Source of the DNA: Gordonia liuliyuniae
GTDB taxonomy: Bacteria; Actinomycetota; Actinomycetes; Mycobacteriales; Mycobacteriaceae
DNA: 64,000 bases
Reading direction: 5' to 3'
Assembly (NCBI RefSeq): GCF_021739025.1
Contig: NZ_JAKKOT010000003.1
Location: forward strand, 806,001-870,000
How positions within the stretch are numbered: position 1 is the stretch's first letter; each line of letters starts with the position of its first letter. A model generated the notes under the pieces. That model saw nothing but the letters and a program-made list of their open reading frames with translations. It was not told the origin of the DNA and did no database searches. The translations under genes and the position numbers were made by a program. Of this stretch, positions 18,096 to 27,115 are shown piece by piece.

Positions 18096-18590
18096 TCAGA
18101 AGTCCCCGTGGGATCGCCGCAACGTGCGGATGGCGTCCACCAGCGCGCGTGACTGCGCGGGCGGCAGACCGATGTCGGCGAACACCGTGTTCAACGCGGC
18201 GGTCGCCTCCTCGACGAGGTCGCGTCCCGAGTCGGTGATCGCGACCAGCGTCGTGCGCCCGTCGGTCGGGTGCGGTCGGCGTTGCACGAGGCCCGCGTCG
18301 ACGAGACGTGCGACGGCGTTCGTCGCGGACGATACGTGGACCTGCAGCCGGTCGCTGGCCTTCGAGATCGGCAGCGCACCGGACCGGCTGAACGCCAGGA
18401 GTCGCAGGAGTTCAAAGCGGGCGAACGTCAACCCGAAAGGTTTCAGTTCCGATTCCACACGAGCCAGCATGATCTGGTGCGCGCGCATCACCGAGGTGAC
18501 GGCTTCCATCCCGTCGGCGATCTCGCCGCCCCAGCCCGCGTCCTCCCAGTGGGAGCGGGCCAATGCGATCGGATCGGTCACCTCACGCAC
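18096..18590 (-). CDS. MarR-family transcriptional regulator
   Basis: A 164-residue winged-helix regulator. GTG 18590 is chosen because GAGGAGGGG lies just upstream; an in-frame GTG at 18617 is weaker. The winged helix includes L-T-F-A-R-F-E-L-L-R-L-L, a recognition region V-S-S-A-T-N-A-V-A-R-L-V-D-A-G-L-V, and the wing R-R-P-H-P-T-D-G-R-T-T. It is the last gene on the same strand as the MmsB/acyl-CoA dehydrogenase pair and may regulate it, although the twin palindromes at 20712-20756 look more like TetR sites. Confidence 0.88.
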   Translation of the reverse strand: MREVTDPIALARSHWEDAGWGGEIADGMEAVTSVMRAHQIMLARVESELKPFGLTFARFELLRLLAFSRSGALPISKASDRLQVHVSSATNAVARLVDAGLVQRRPHPTDGRTTLVAITDSGRDLVEEATAALNTVFADIGLPPAQSRALVDAIRTLRRSHGDF

Positions 18591-18631
18591 TGGCCCCTCC
18601 TCTACTGCGACGTTCACTCCTGCGCCGAACT

Positions 18632-18663
18632 ACTACTGCGGCGAATCACTACTGCGGCGAATC
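18632..18663. repeat. 16-bp tandem duplication at the 3' end of mmsB
   Basis: ACTACTGCGGCGAATC occurs twice head to tail (18632-18647 and 18648-18663) and the next bases ACT begin a third copy. The second copy touches the mmsB stop codon at 18662-18664, so the duplication also repeats a stop-containing segment. Confidence 0.9.
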
Positions 18664-19528
18664 ACTTCAGGGTGTCGATTATGGCACTGAAGTCGAGGTG
18701 CCCGTTCTCCGCGGCGAACGCCGAATAGAGTTCGGCGGCGTGTGTGCCGAGCGGTGCCGACGAGCCAGCTGTCGACACGGCGGCCATCGCGAGGCCGAGG
18801 TCCTTGTTCATCAACGCGGTCGCGAAGCCGGGCTTGTAATCGTTCTCCGACGGTGCGGTCGGGACCGGGCCGGGAACCGGGCAGTTGGTGTGCAGCGCCC
18901 AGCAGTTTCCGGTCGCGCCGGTCACCACGTCGTACAGTGCCTGATCGGCGAGGCCGAGCTTCTCCGCGAGGACGAACGCCTCGCCGACCGCGATCTGCTG
19001 GACGGCCAGGATCATGTTGTTGCACAGTTTCGCAGCCTGACCGTTGCCCGTGCCTCCGCACGGCACGACCTTGCCCGCCATCGGAGCGAGGACCGGTTGT
19101 GCAGCTGAGACCGACTCGTCGTCGCCACCGACCATGAACGCCAACGTGCCAGCCGTCGCGCCCTTCACACCGCCGGACACCGGCGCGTCCACCTGCAACA
19201 TGCCCGCCGCGCTCGCCTGAGCGTTCACCTCGCGCGCGTCTTCCACGGAGATGGTCGACGAGTCGATGAACAGCGTGCCCTGGGCGGCGTGGTCGAGCAC
19301 CGACGCGTAGACGCTCTTCACAATCGCGCCGCTCGGCAGCATCGTGATGACGGCGTCCGCGCCGACGACAGCAGTCTCAGCGTTCTCCACCGAGGTGACA
19401 CCGTGCTCGACGGCCGCGGCGACGGCGTCGGCCGACAAATCGAAACCGACGACCTCGTGGCCGGCGGAGATCAGGTTCGCGGCCATCGGCCCACCCATGT
19501 TGCCCAGTCCGACGAATGCGATCTTCAT
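18662..19528 (-). CDS. mmsB: 3-hydroxyisobutyrate dehydrogenase
   Basis: A 288-residue beta-hydroxyacid dehydrogenase. The NAD-binding G-L-G-N-M-G-G is at residues 7-13, the substrate-binding D-A-P-V-S-G-G follows mid-chain, and the catalytic lysine lies in G-N-G-Q-A-A-K-L-C-N-N. It oxidises 3-hydroxyisobutyrate to methylmalonate semialdehyde in valine breakdown. ATG 19528 overlaps the acyl-CoA dehydrogenase stop as ATGA, with AGGAAA just upstream. The usual partner mmsA is not in the window. Confidence 0.93.
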   Translation of the reverse strand: MKIAFVGLGNMGGPMAANLISAGHEVVGFDLSADAVAAAVEHGVTSVENAETAVVGADAVITMLPSGAIVKSVYASVLDHAAQGTLFIDSSTISVEDAREVNAQASAAGMLQVDAPVSGGVKGATAGTLAFMVGGDDESVSAAQPVLAPMAGKVVPCGGTGNGQAAKLCNNMILAVQQIAVGEAFVLAEKLGLADQALYDVVTGATGNCWALHTNCPVPGPVPTAPSENDYKPGFATALMNKDLGLAMAAVSTAGSSAPLGTHAAELYSAFAAENGHLDFSAIIDTLK

Positions 19529-20700
19529 CGCGTTTTCCTTTCATTCCTGACGCGGGCGGCTTCGGCACGGCCGATCACCATCCGCATGATCTCGTTGGTT
19601 CCTTCCAGGATGCGGTTCACCCGCAGGTCGCGGACGATCTTCTCCACACCGGTCTCGTGGAGATATCCGTATCCACCGTGAAGCTGCAATGCCTGATCGG
19701 CGACGGTGAAGCATGCTTCGGTGACGAACCGCTTGGCCATCGCGCACAGCTCCACCTTGTCGGGGTCGCCCGCGTCGAGTGCGTCGGCGGCACGCCACAG
19801 CATGAGACGCGACGCCTCGAGGTTCATCGCCATGTCGGCGATGGTCGCGCGGATCGTCGGCTCGTCGATCAACGGTGCGCCGAACGCCGCACGGTCCGCG
19901 GTGTATGCGAGCGCCGCGTCATAGGCGGCCTGAGCGCCGCCCAGCGAGCACGCCGCGATGTTGAGGCGGCCGCCGTTGAGCCCGTTCATCGCGATCGAGA
20001 AGCCGGTGCCTTCGCCGTCGGTGCCACCGAGCATCGCGTCGGCGCCGATTCGGGCGTCGTCGAAGATCACCTGGGCGGTTGGCTGGTTATGCCAGCCCAT
20101 CTTCGCTTCGGCCGGTCCGAACGACACCCCGGGCGTCTGGGCGGGGACGATGAACGTGGAGATGCCGCGCGGTCCGGCGTCGCCGGTCCGCGCCATCACG
20201 ATGTAGACGTCGCTGACGCCGCCGCCGGAGATGAACTGCTTGCTGCCGCGCAGGACGAACTCGTCGCCGTCGCGTCGCGCCGACGTCGAGAGGGCCGCCG
20301 CGTCCGAACCAGCGCCCGGTTCGGTGAGGCAGTAGCTGGCGATCGCGTCCATCGACGCCATTCGCGGCACCCACTCGTTGCGCTGGTCTTGCGTGCCGTA
20401 CGTGTCGACCATCCAGGTGCACATGTTGTGGATCGACAGGAACGCCGCGGTCACCGGGTCGGCTTTGGACAACTCCTCGAAGATCCGGACGCCGTCTATG
20501 CGTCGCAGACCGGAGCCGCCGACGTCGTCGCGGGTGTAGATGGCGGCCATGCCGAGCGATGCGGCTTCGACCATCTCCTCGACGGGGAAGTGCTTGGTCG
20601 CGTCCCACTCCAAGGAGTTCGGGGCCAGGCGTTTGCGGGCGAAGTCGCGTGCGGTCTCGACGACGAGTAGGTCGTCGTCGGTCAGAACTGGATAGGGCAT
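19525..20700 (-). CDS. acyl-CoA dehydrogenase, probable isobutyryl-CoA dehydrogenase
   Basis: A 391-residue flavoprotein from ATG 20700. Family signatures include C-L-T-E-P-G-A-G-S-D-A-A and, near the C-terminus, Q-L-H-G-G-Y-G-Y with the catalytic base glutamate in L-E-G-T-N-E-I. Coupling to mmsB by ATGA points to isobutyryl-CoA to methacrylyl-CoA oxidation in valine catabolism. Two palindromic operators lie within 60 bp upstream of the start, so the gene pair has its own regulated promoter, separate from the fused thiolase/hydratase gene upstream. Confidence 0.92.
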   Translation of the reverse strand: MPYPVLTDDDLLVVETARDFARKRLAPNSLEWDATKHFPVEEMVEAASLGMAAIYTRDDVGGSGLRRIDGVRIFEELSKADPVTAAFLSIHNMCTWMVDTYGTQDQRNEWVPRMASMDAIASYCLTEPGAGSDAAALSTSARRDGDEFVLRGSKQFISGGGVSDVYIVMARTGDAGPRGISTFIVPAQTPGVSFGPAEAKMGWHNQPTAQVIFDDARIGADAMLGGTDGEGTGFSIAMNGLNGGRLNIAACSLGGAQAAYDAALAYTADRAAFGAPLIDEPTIRATIADMAMNLEASRLMLWRAADALDAGDPDKVELCAMAKRFVTEACFTVADQALQLHGGYGYLHETGVEKIVRDLRVNRILEGTNEIMRMVIGRAEAARVRNERKTR

Positions 20701-20711
20701 GCCGCAAGGAT

Positions 20712-20756
20712 AAACTTGGAAGTCCAACTAAATCAATAGGTTGGACGTCCAAGTTT
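20712..20756. promoter_or_regulatory. twin palindromic operators upstream of the acyl-CoA dehydrogenase operon
   Basis: TTGGAAGTCCAA (20716-20727) and TTGGACGTCCAA (20741-20752) are both TTGGAnnTCCAA palindromes with centres 25 bp apart. They are part of a larger inverted arrangement: AAAC before the first site mirrors GTTT after the second, giving 17-bp arms with one mismatch. The position directly before ATG 20700 suits repression by a TetR-type acyl-CoA-responsive regulator. Confidence 0.75.
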
Positions 20757-20783
20757 ATTGTCGGCCGACGGCGCAGTCCTCGG

Positions 20784-23171
20784 TCACCTTCCGGTCCACT
20801 GGGGCGGGCGCTTCTGCACGAACGCCATGATCCCCTCGGTGGTGTCCGGGCTGACCAGAATCTCGTCGAGAACACCGAGGCTGTCCCGAACGGCCGTCAC
20901 CGTGTCGGGCGTGGCGTCGGCGGCGGCCATGGTCGAGATCGATGCGCGAACGGCCGCGGGGGAGGCTGCGAGCATCTCCTCTGCGACGCCGCGGGCGGTG
21001 GCCATGACGTCTCCCTTCGGAGCGATCCGGGACACGAGTCCGTGCGCGAGAGCCTCGTCCGCGTCGAGTCGACGGCCAGTCAGGATCATGTCGCGAGCCA
21101 GGGCCCTCGGGACCGCGCGCGGCAGCCGGACGAGACCGCCTGCGGCCGCGACGAGGCCGACCTTCACCTCGGGCAGGCCGAAGGTCGCCGACTCGTCGGC
21201 GACGATCACATGGCATGCCAACGCGATCTCGAGCCCGCCGCCCAGTGCGAAGCCGTTCACCGCTGCGATCACCGGTTTCGGCACGGTGGTGCGTGCGGTG
21301 AGGCCCGCGAATCCGTTCTCGGGCATGGAGAGACCGGTGCCGCCTGCACTCGCTGCGAGGTCGTTGCCCGATGAGAACGCCTTATCGCCCGCTCCGGTCA
21401 GGATCGCGACCCACAGGTCCGGGTCGGCGAAGTAGGCCTCGAATACTGCGTCCAGTTCGGCGTTCGTCTTCGGGCTGATCGCATTGCGCGAATCGGGTCG
21501 GTTGATGGTCACCTCGAGTACGCGGCCGCGACGTTCGACGATGAGGTGCTCGTAGTCGTCGGCGAATCTGGGTGCTGTGCGCGGATGCCGTTCGTCGAGT
21601 TCGGTGCGGGTCAGCGTGACGACGTTGCGGTCGGCGGACGATCGCGCGTACACGGTGCGGCCGATCGGATCCTCCTGGCCGCACAGCAGGTCGAGGAGGT
21701 CGTCGCCCTCGGCGGTCGCGACGAAACGGGTGCCGTCGTGCAGTCTGCCGATGACGGTTCCCGCGCGATCGGCGCGATCCGGGTTGAGGACGGTGAACGA
21801 TTCGATGACGCCGCGTCCGTCGGCGTATCGGGTGATCGGGATGTTCGGAGCGGTGTCGAGTTCGCGCTGCACCGCGTCGGAGGGCGATCGACGCCACGGT
21901 GTCGGCGTGGTCGAGTACACACCGACCGAGTACTTGCTGAGGATGCCGCCGTTGGCTCCGACGAGACCGTACGAGCCGGGCGTCCGGCGGGCGCCCTCGA
22001 CGATCTCGGCGATGCCGTGCATCGAGTAGTTGTTTCCGGGGCCGCCGAAGTAGGGGAGCCCACCTGTCGCGGTGAGCCCACGCGGATCGTCGGGTTCGAG
22101 GCCGAACGCGTCGGCGACGTTCGACACCGCGATCGGGAAGCAGCTGTACAGGTCGAGCGCCCCGACGTCGCCCATGCCGATTCCCGCCATCGTCAGCGCG
22201 GTGTGCACAGCTGCGACGGCCGACGGCGCCTGCGACAGATCGGGCCGTCGCATCATCGGCTTCTCGCACAGGTCGGCGTACCCGTGGAGGAACACCCATC
22301 GCGAGGGGTCGATACCTGCCCGCCGGGCGGCTCCGACCGAGGTCATCACCACGGCGGCCGCCTGGTTCACCTGGTCGCGGGAGACGAGTCGACGGGTGTA
22401 GGGGACGCAGACGCGACGGTTGTCGTCACCGGGGACGGCGAGATCGGCCGCCGAGTAGACGCGGGTCGTCGACGAGTACGGATTCTGTGCCGCGATCTGC
22501 GACATGGGTGCGAACAGTGCGCCCATCTGTGCTGCGTACTCGGTGCGGGACCGGCCGAGACGGTGGCGGCGCGCGTTCTCCAGAATCGAGTACTGGGCGA
22601 GCGGCACCATCACACCGTGCCGGACCTCGTCGACCGAGGTGAGTCCGGCGATCCCGAACCCGCGGTCCTCGAGTTGACCACCGACCGTCTCGGAGTAGTC
22701 GGGGCGGTCGTCGGATTTGAGTGCCGCGCGGACTGTCGACATCACCTCGCACCCGAACAGGAGGACCGCGTCGGTCAGGCCGGCCGCGATCTCGGTACCG
22801 AACTCGGTCACGAGGTGCTGCGGGCTCTGTCCTCCGGTCACCTCTTCGACGGCGCGCCGCGGATCCATGCCCGTGCGCTTCGCGACGGCGCGCGGCATGT
22901 TGTCGGGTCGCCCGAGCTGCGCGGACGACGCGGGACTCGACTTCTCGAACGATCGCACCGCAGCGGCGACATCGATCATCTCTGTGACAGCCGCAGCGTC
23001 GACCCCGGTGTCGGCGAACGCCGCGCGGACGGCGATGGCCGCGAGATCGGCCTCGCCCAACCGCTGATAGTCGGGATCGTCGAGACGCTCGGACGCCTGT
23101 CCGACGCCTACGATGATCGGAGTGGTCGGATCGATGTCGGCGGCAGCGATGTTGTCATCCATGAATGGCAT
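20784..23171 (-). CDS. thiolase-like / enoyl-CoA hydratase fusion protein
   Basis: One uninterrupted 795-residue frame from ATG 23171. Residues 1 to about 525 are a thiolase-fold protein resembling mycobacterial thiolase-like Rv1867-type proteins. Its nucleophile position reads G-G-Q-S-P-Q-H without cysteine, and the C-terminal C-x-G is replaced by A-N-G-G, so ordinary thiolysis is unlikely. Residues about 535-795 are a complete crotonase: F-S-S-G-N-D for the oxyanion hole, G-G-G-L-E-I-A-L-A-C with the first catalytic Glu, and F-G-L-P-E-V-K-V-G with the second. The hydratase half suits methacrylyl-CoA or similar in the neighbouring valine genes. A sequencing fusion is possible but not suggested by the DNA. 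Confidence 0.82.
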   Translation of the reverse strand: MPFMDDNIAAADIDPTTPIIVGVGQASERLDDPDYQRLGEADLAAIAVRAAFADTGVDAAAVTEMIDVAAAVRSFEKSSPASSAQLGRPDNMPRAVAKRTGMDPRRAVEEVTGGQSPQHLVTEFGTEIAAGLTDAVLLFGCEVMSTVRAALKSDDRPDYSETVGGQLEDRGFGIAGLTSVDEVRHGVMVPLAQYSILENARRHRLGRSRTEYAAQMGALFAPMSQIAAQNPYSSTTRVYSAADLAVPGDDNRRVCVPYTRRLVSRDQVNQAAAVVMTSVGAARRAGIDPSRWVFLHGYADLCEKPMMRRPDLSQAPSAVAAVHTALTMAGIGMGDVGALDLYSCFPIAVSNVADAFGLEPDDPRGLTATGGLPYFGGPGNNYSMHGIAEIVEGARRTPGSYGLVGANGGILSKYSVGVYSTTPTPWRRSPSDAVQRELDTAPNIPITRYADGRGVIESFTVLNPDRADRAGTVIGRLHDGTRFVATAEGDDLLDLLCGQEDPIGRTVYARSSADRNVVTLTRTELDERHPRTAPRFADDYEHLIVERRGRVLEVTINRPDSRNAISPKTNAELDAVFEAYFADPDLWVAILTGAGDKAFSSGNDLAASAGGTGLSMPENGFAGLTARTTVPKPVIAAVNGFALGGGLEIALACHVIVADESATFGLPEVKVGLVAAAGGLVRLPRAVPRALARDMILTGRRLDADEALAHGLVSRIAPKGDVMATARGVAEEMLAASPAAVRASISTMAAADATPDTVTAVRDSLGVLDEILVSPDTTEGIMAFVQKRPPQWTGR

Positions 23172-23234
23172 TATTCATCTGTCCGCTCGACGTCGATTCG
23201 AGACCCCGCCCCAGCTGTCGCGATAGGAGCTTCG

Positions 23235-24524
23235 ATGCAGGCGATGGCACCAGCGGATGCGGCGATGTACTGGGCGTCGCAGGTGTCGGCGAACGACCAG
23301 TTCCTCCTGTTCGCGTTCTCCGGAGACGAGGCGGCGACGTGTGCGGCGTTGGTATCCGAGGTCCGTCGACGGGCCGCGGCCATCGTCGACCTTCATCTCA
23401 CCGTCGAGACCGTTCCCGGCGACCTCGACTTCCCGCGGTGGGTGCCCGCACCGGTGAGCGACGATGCGATCGTCGGGTATCCGGGGCCCTACACGTGGGA
23501 CGCGGTGCTCAAGGACGTCGCAGCGCTGTCGACGCGCAGCGGCGGAGATCTGTGGCGCGTCCACATCTTCGATCGGGTGACGGGAGTTCCGGATGCCGAT
23601 TCCCTTGCACGCGTTGCCGTCCTGCAGATCTCGCACGCGTTGGGTGACGGGCGTCGGGTGTCGGCGATCGCGCGAGCACTGTTCGGCGGATCGCTGCCCG
23701 AGCCTGCGCGGGACGCGCGGGTCGCGGTCGGCGACCGAACCCTCGCCGCGGTGCGCGGAGGGATGCTGGTCGGGCCGCATCTGGTGCTGGCGGCGGCTCT
23801 CGGCTTCGCCGCGTGGGCGGCGCCGGTTCCAGAGGCGACGGCCGCCCCGACGGCTGCGACGCGAGCGAACACCGCTCCCGGCGACCGTCGAGTGCTGCGG
23901 ACTCTCACGGTTCCCTCGAAGGCGGTGCGGAGTGGGGGACACTCGGTCACCGTCGGAGTGCTCGCCGTGCTCGCCGAGGTGCTCCCCGACGTCCTCGACG
24001 CGTCGCGACGCGAGGCACGCGCCGAGGTGACCGTCGCATTCGGTGACGACCCCGGAGCGAAAGCGCTGGCGCGCAATCGTTTCCAGACCGCGAGTGTGCC
24101 GCTGCATGCGGACGAGATGGATCGGCGTCGTCGGGCCGCGCTGATCGCGGCCGAGCTCGGAGCGGTTCGACGTCGCGTCGACTCGCCGGGGTTCGTCGCG
24201 TCCCGGCGTGCCGCAGCATCGGCGCCCGCAGTACTCGGCGCGACTGCGGCCCGGTTGAGCGCGGATGCGCCGCAGCCGGCGACGGTGTCCGGATGGACGG
24301 TGGTGTCGTCGGTCAACCGAGGCGCAGCCGATCTGACCCTCGCGGGCGGACGCGTGCTCTTCACCGCGGGTTTCCCGGCGCTGAGCGCCGCCCACTCCCT
24401 GACTCATGGTGTGCACGGGATCGGTGACGCGGTGACGATCTCCGTCTGCGCGGGTGCTCCGATCGCCGACGATGTCGACGAGTACGTGGCTGCCTTGTCT
24501 GCAGCTTTCGCGTTCGCCGGCTGA
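23235..24524 (+). CDS. WS/DGAT-like acyltransferase
   Basis: A 429-residue protein from ATG 23235 with AGGAG nine bases upstream. The catalytic motif is I-S-H134-A-L-G-D138-G, equivalent to HHxxxDG of wax-ester synthase/diacylglycerol acyltransferases, though the first His is Ser. The C-terminal part has the V-V-S-S-V-N-R-G and G-H-G-type elements of the DUF1298 half, shortened and diverged. Such enzymes transfer fatty acyl groups to alcohols or diacylglycerol for storage lipid. It is divergent from the thiolase/hydratase fusion across a 63-bp gap. Confidence 0.75.
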   Translation: MQAMAPADAAMYWASQVSANDQFLLFAFSGDEAATCAALVSEVRRRAAAIVDLHLTVETVPGDLDFPRWVPAPVSDDAIVGYPGPYTWDAVLKDVAALSTRSGGDLWRVHIFDRVTGVPDADSLARVAVLQISHALGDGRRVSAIARALFGGSLPEPARDARVAVGDRTLAAVRGGMLVGPHLVLAAALGFAAWAAPVPEATAAPTAATRANTAPGDRRVLRTLTVPSKAVRSGGHSVTVGVLAVLAEVLPDVLDASRREARAEVTVAFGDDPGAKALARNRFQTASVPLHADEMDRRRRAALIAAELGAVRRRVDSPGFVASRRAAASAPAVLGATAARLSADAPQPATVSGWTVVSSVNRGAADLTLAGGRVLFTAGFPALSAAHSLTHGVHGIGDAVTISVCAGAPIADDVDEYVAALSAAFAFAG

Positions 24525-24612
24525 GCGAAGGGCAGGGCGTCGATACCCTGCCGGACCAATCGTAACTACGTTCGAATCATCTATTGAATACATCACATCT
24601 CCGTCCTACAAT

Positions 24613-24628
24613 TAGAACAACAGTTCGA
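24613..24628. promoter_or_regulatory. candidate LexA (SOS) box
   Basis: TAGAACAACAGTTCGA fits the actinobacterial LexA form TCGAAC-N4-GTTCGA with one clear half-site (GTTCGA) and one mismatch in the other (TAGAAC). It lies 30 bp before the DUF222/HNH start. Several M. tuberculosis 13E12 genes of this family are DNA-damage inducible, which supports the call. Confidence 0.65.
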
Positions 24629-24658
24629 TACGGGCATTCTTGGAGAGGGGTGGTTCGA

Positions 24659-26167
24659 ATGGCCGGAAACGTGTGGGCGAAGGTCGACCTGAGTCCGGTC
24701 GGCGTCGGTGGGGAAGCGGGCGGTGCGTTGATCGACGTCTTGCAGGCGGGCGAAGGCATGCTGATGTTCCTGCGGTTCGAGGCGATCTACGCGATGCTCA
24801 CCGCCGCGGCTGCTCGTGAGGGCGTCGAGGTGGGCGACGCCGATCATCGCGTGGTCGATGTGTTCGCTTCGGTGGCGCGGGAGGTCGCGGTCGCGTTGCG
24901 GGTGGCGGCGGGGACCGCGGACCGTCAAGTGAATCTCGCGGTCGAAGCGGCCGAGCGGCTTCCACAGGTCGCGCGGTTGATGCGCGACGGTGTAATCAGC
25001 GTTGCGGCGTTCGGCGATGTCGTACTGCAGACCACCGGCGTCGCCGACACCGACCTGATCGCAGCAGTCGATGCGACGACTGCCGCCGAACTCCGCGAGA
25101 TGGGTGGAGTCTCGCGCCGCGACGCGGGCGACACCGCTCGCCGCGCTGTCGCCGAACTCGACCCCGACGGCGTCCGCGAGCGCCGCGAACTGCGAGGCAA
25201 AGGTGTCCACGTCTCCCACGACGTGGACGGCTCGGACGTCACGATCACCACCACGCCCGAAGACGCCGTCCTGATCGACGCATCGGTGTCCGCAGTCGCC
25301 GACCGAGTATGTGCCGACGACTCCCGCAGCCGCGGTGTCCGGCGCCACGATGCCGCGGTCGCGCTACTCACGCGTGGGGAGTTCGCATGCGACTGCGGTA
25401 ATCCCGACTGTGCGGCCACCGGCTCGGCGGCGACTGTCGCCGAGCGGTTCGCGTCGGTCGTCGTGCATGTGGTCGCCGACGCGTCCACGCTGTCGGGTGA
25501 CTCGGACAAGGCTGGCTGGCTCGACGGGTTCGGCGTTCTCGACGCGCATCATGTGCGGGAGATCGCAGCCCGCGGCGACGCCATCACCCGACCCCTGGAC
25601 ATCGTCGGACTGGCAGACCACGCCGCTCAACCAGGGAACGCGTACCGTCCGACCGCAGCATGCGACACCGCGATGCGTGCCGTGTTCGGCTCGTGCAGCG
25701 AGCCGGGATGCGCTCGCCGGGCATGGTCGTGCGACCTGGACCACGTGTGCGAGTTCAACCATGCCGACAACGCCGCAGGTGGTGCGACCTGCCCGTGCAA
25801 TCTCAATCCGAAGTGCCGGTTCCACCATGTGTTGAAGACGTTCGCGTCAGACTGGGTCGACGACCAGATCGTCGACGCCGACGGCGCGATCTGGACTGAA
25901 GTCACCACGCCGACCGGGTATACCGTCCGCTCACGAGCCCGCAACCACTGGCTGCTGCCCGACCTCGGTCTGATCCCGTGCCGACACGGCGAACCCGTCG
26001 CGCCGGGCTCGGTCGACGATGCCGCGCAGCCGGACCGGGTACGCACCCGAACCCAGGCCAAACACGCCTACCGCATGCGGATCCGCTCGCGCCGTCGGTA
26101 TGTCCAGGTGTGCGCGGCCGCTGATCGGGCCGTATCGATCGAACAGGACGGTCCGCCCCCGTTCTGA
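24659..26167 (+). CDS. DUF222/HNH endonuclease domain protein (13E12-type)
   Basis: A 502-residue protein from ATG 24659, with GGAGAGGGG nine bases upstream. Residues 1 to about 320 are the helical DUF222 region. The HNH nuclease is near residues 345-390: a C-x-x-x-x-C pair (C-S-E-P-G-C), D-L-D-H with the metal-binding His, E-F-N-H, then C-P-C-N-L-N-P-K-C-R-F-H-H. The family is abundant in Mycobacteriales and resembles solitary mobile or selfish genes; its target is unknown. A LexA-like box upstream suggests SOS induction. No flanking repeats marking a mobile element were seen. Confidence 0.9.
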   Translation: MAGNVWAKVDLSPVGVGGEAGGALIDVLQAGEGMLMFLRFEAIYAMLTAAAAREGVEVGDADHRVVDVFASVAREVAVALRVAAGTADRQVNLAVEAAERLPQVARLMRDGVISVAAFGDVVLQTTGVADTDLIAAVDATTAAELREMGGVSRRDAGDTARRAVAELDPDGVRERRELRGKGVHVSHDVDGSDVTITTTPEDAVLIDASVSAVADRVCADDSRSRGVRRHDAAVALLTRGEFACDCGNPDCAATGSAATVAERFASVVVHVVADASTLSGDSDKAGWLDGFGVLDAHHVREIAARGDAITRPLDIVGLADHAAQPGNAYRPTAACDTAMRAVFGSCSEPGCARRAWSCDLDHVCEFNHADNAAGGATCPCNLNPKCRFHHVLKTFASDWVDDQIVDADGAIWTEVTTPTGYTVRSRARNHWLLPDLGLIPCRHGEPVAPGSVDDAAQPDRVRTRTQAKHAYRMRIRSRRRYVQVCAAADRAVSIEQDGPPPF

Positions 26168-26194
26168 ACCGTCGGCTCGGAACCAGTCGGGTGA

Positions 26195-27007
26195 TCAGAA
26201 GTATTGGGCGCCGCCGTCGACCGATAGGTGCTCGGCGGTGATGAACGACGAATCGTCCGAGGCGAGGAAGGCCACGGCATCGGCGATCTGCTCCGACGAC
26301 GCCGCGTACTCGTTGAGGAACGGGGTGCCCATCGGGGCCAGCCGCGGATTGGCCTGCATCGTCGACTCGATCCGGGACTGCATCTGGCCCGACCCCATCG
26401 GCGAGTCGACGGCCCCCGGATGGACGCTGTTCACCCGGATGTTGTGGGCACCCAGCTCCGCGGCGAACGCCCTCGTCATACCGGTCACCGCATGCTTGCT
26501 CGTCGTGTAGTGAACCATGAACGGCTGCATCTTCTTACCCGCGTACGAACTGATCAGGATGATCGAGCCCCGCCCGGTCGCGATCACATGGGGCGCCGTC
26601 GCCATCACCGTGTTCCACGTGCCCGTCACATTGATGTCGAGGGTGTCCTGAAAGATCTTCGGCGTCGACTCGTCCCACGTCGCAGGGATGCAGATACCGG
26701 CGTTGGCGACGACCACGTCGAGCCTGCCCCAGCGCTCGACAGCGTCGGACGCCAACGTCGTCAGCGCGTCCAGGTCGCGGACATCGCCCTGGACGAGCAT
26801 TGACTCCCGGCCCTCGGCCGCCACGAGACGCTCAGTCTCCGCCAAGTCGTCGAGCGTCGCATGGTCGTACGGGATGCCGTCGATGGGGCCGGCGATGTCG
26901 ATGCCGACGATGTGCGCGCCCTCGCGTGCGAGCCGCACCGCGTGTGCACGTCCCTGGCCGCGTGCCACTCCGGTCACCAGGGCCACACGGCCATCGAGTC
27001 GTTGCAA
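26195..27007 (-). CDS. mycofactocin-type SDR oxidoreductase
   Basis: A short-chain dehydrogenase of about 270 residues. TTG 27007 is preferred because GAGGAGA lies about ten bases upstream; ATG 27043 would add 12 residues. The nucleotide-binding motif is G-V-A-R-G-Q-G at residues 13-19, with V-V-A-N-A-G-I and the catalytic S and Y-T-T-S-K. The A-R-G-Q-G-R-A-H-A-V-R-L-A-x-E-G-A sequence and the extra loop after the second strand (P-Y-D-H-A-T-L-D-D-L) are typical of the mycofactocin-coupled SDR group, which holds its nicotinamide tightly. No mycofactocin biosynthesis genes are in the window. Confidence 0.85.
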   Translation of the reverse strand: MQRLDGRVALVTGVARGQGRAHAVRLAREGAHIVGIDIAGPIDGIPYDHATLDDLAETERLVAAEGRESMLVQGDVRDLDALTTLASDAVERWGRLDVVVANAGICIPATWDESTPKIFQDTLDINVTGTWNTVMATAPHVIATGRGSIILISSYAGKKMQPFMVHYTTSKHAVTGMTRAFAAELGAHNIRVNSVHPGAVDSPMGSGQMQSRIESTMQANPRLAPMGTPFLNEYAASSEQIADAVAFLASDDSSFITAEHLSVDGGAQYF

Positions 27008-27115
27008 TCTGATCAGTCTCCTCGGTCCGGGCGCGAGCGCCATCCGCCACGTCGACGACTAGTCAATCAGAACGCGGCGGTGCCGCGAGTGGAAACAACC
27101 GCTCAGCGGGAGGGG

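Noticed and set aside
24525..26194. DUF222/HNH gene as part of an insertion element
   Set aside because: No terminal inverted repeats, target duplications or transposase were found at its flanks.
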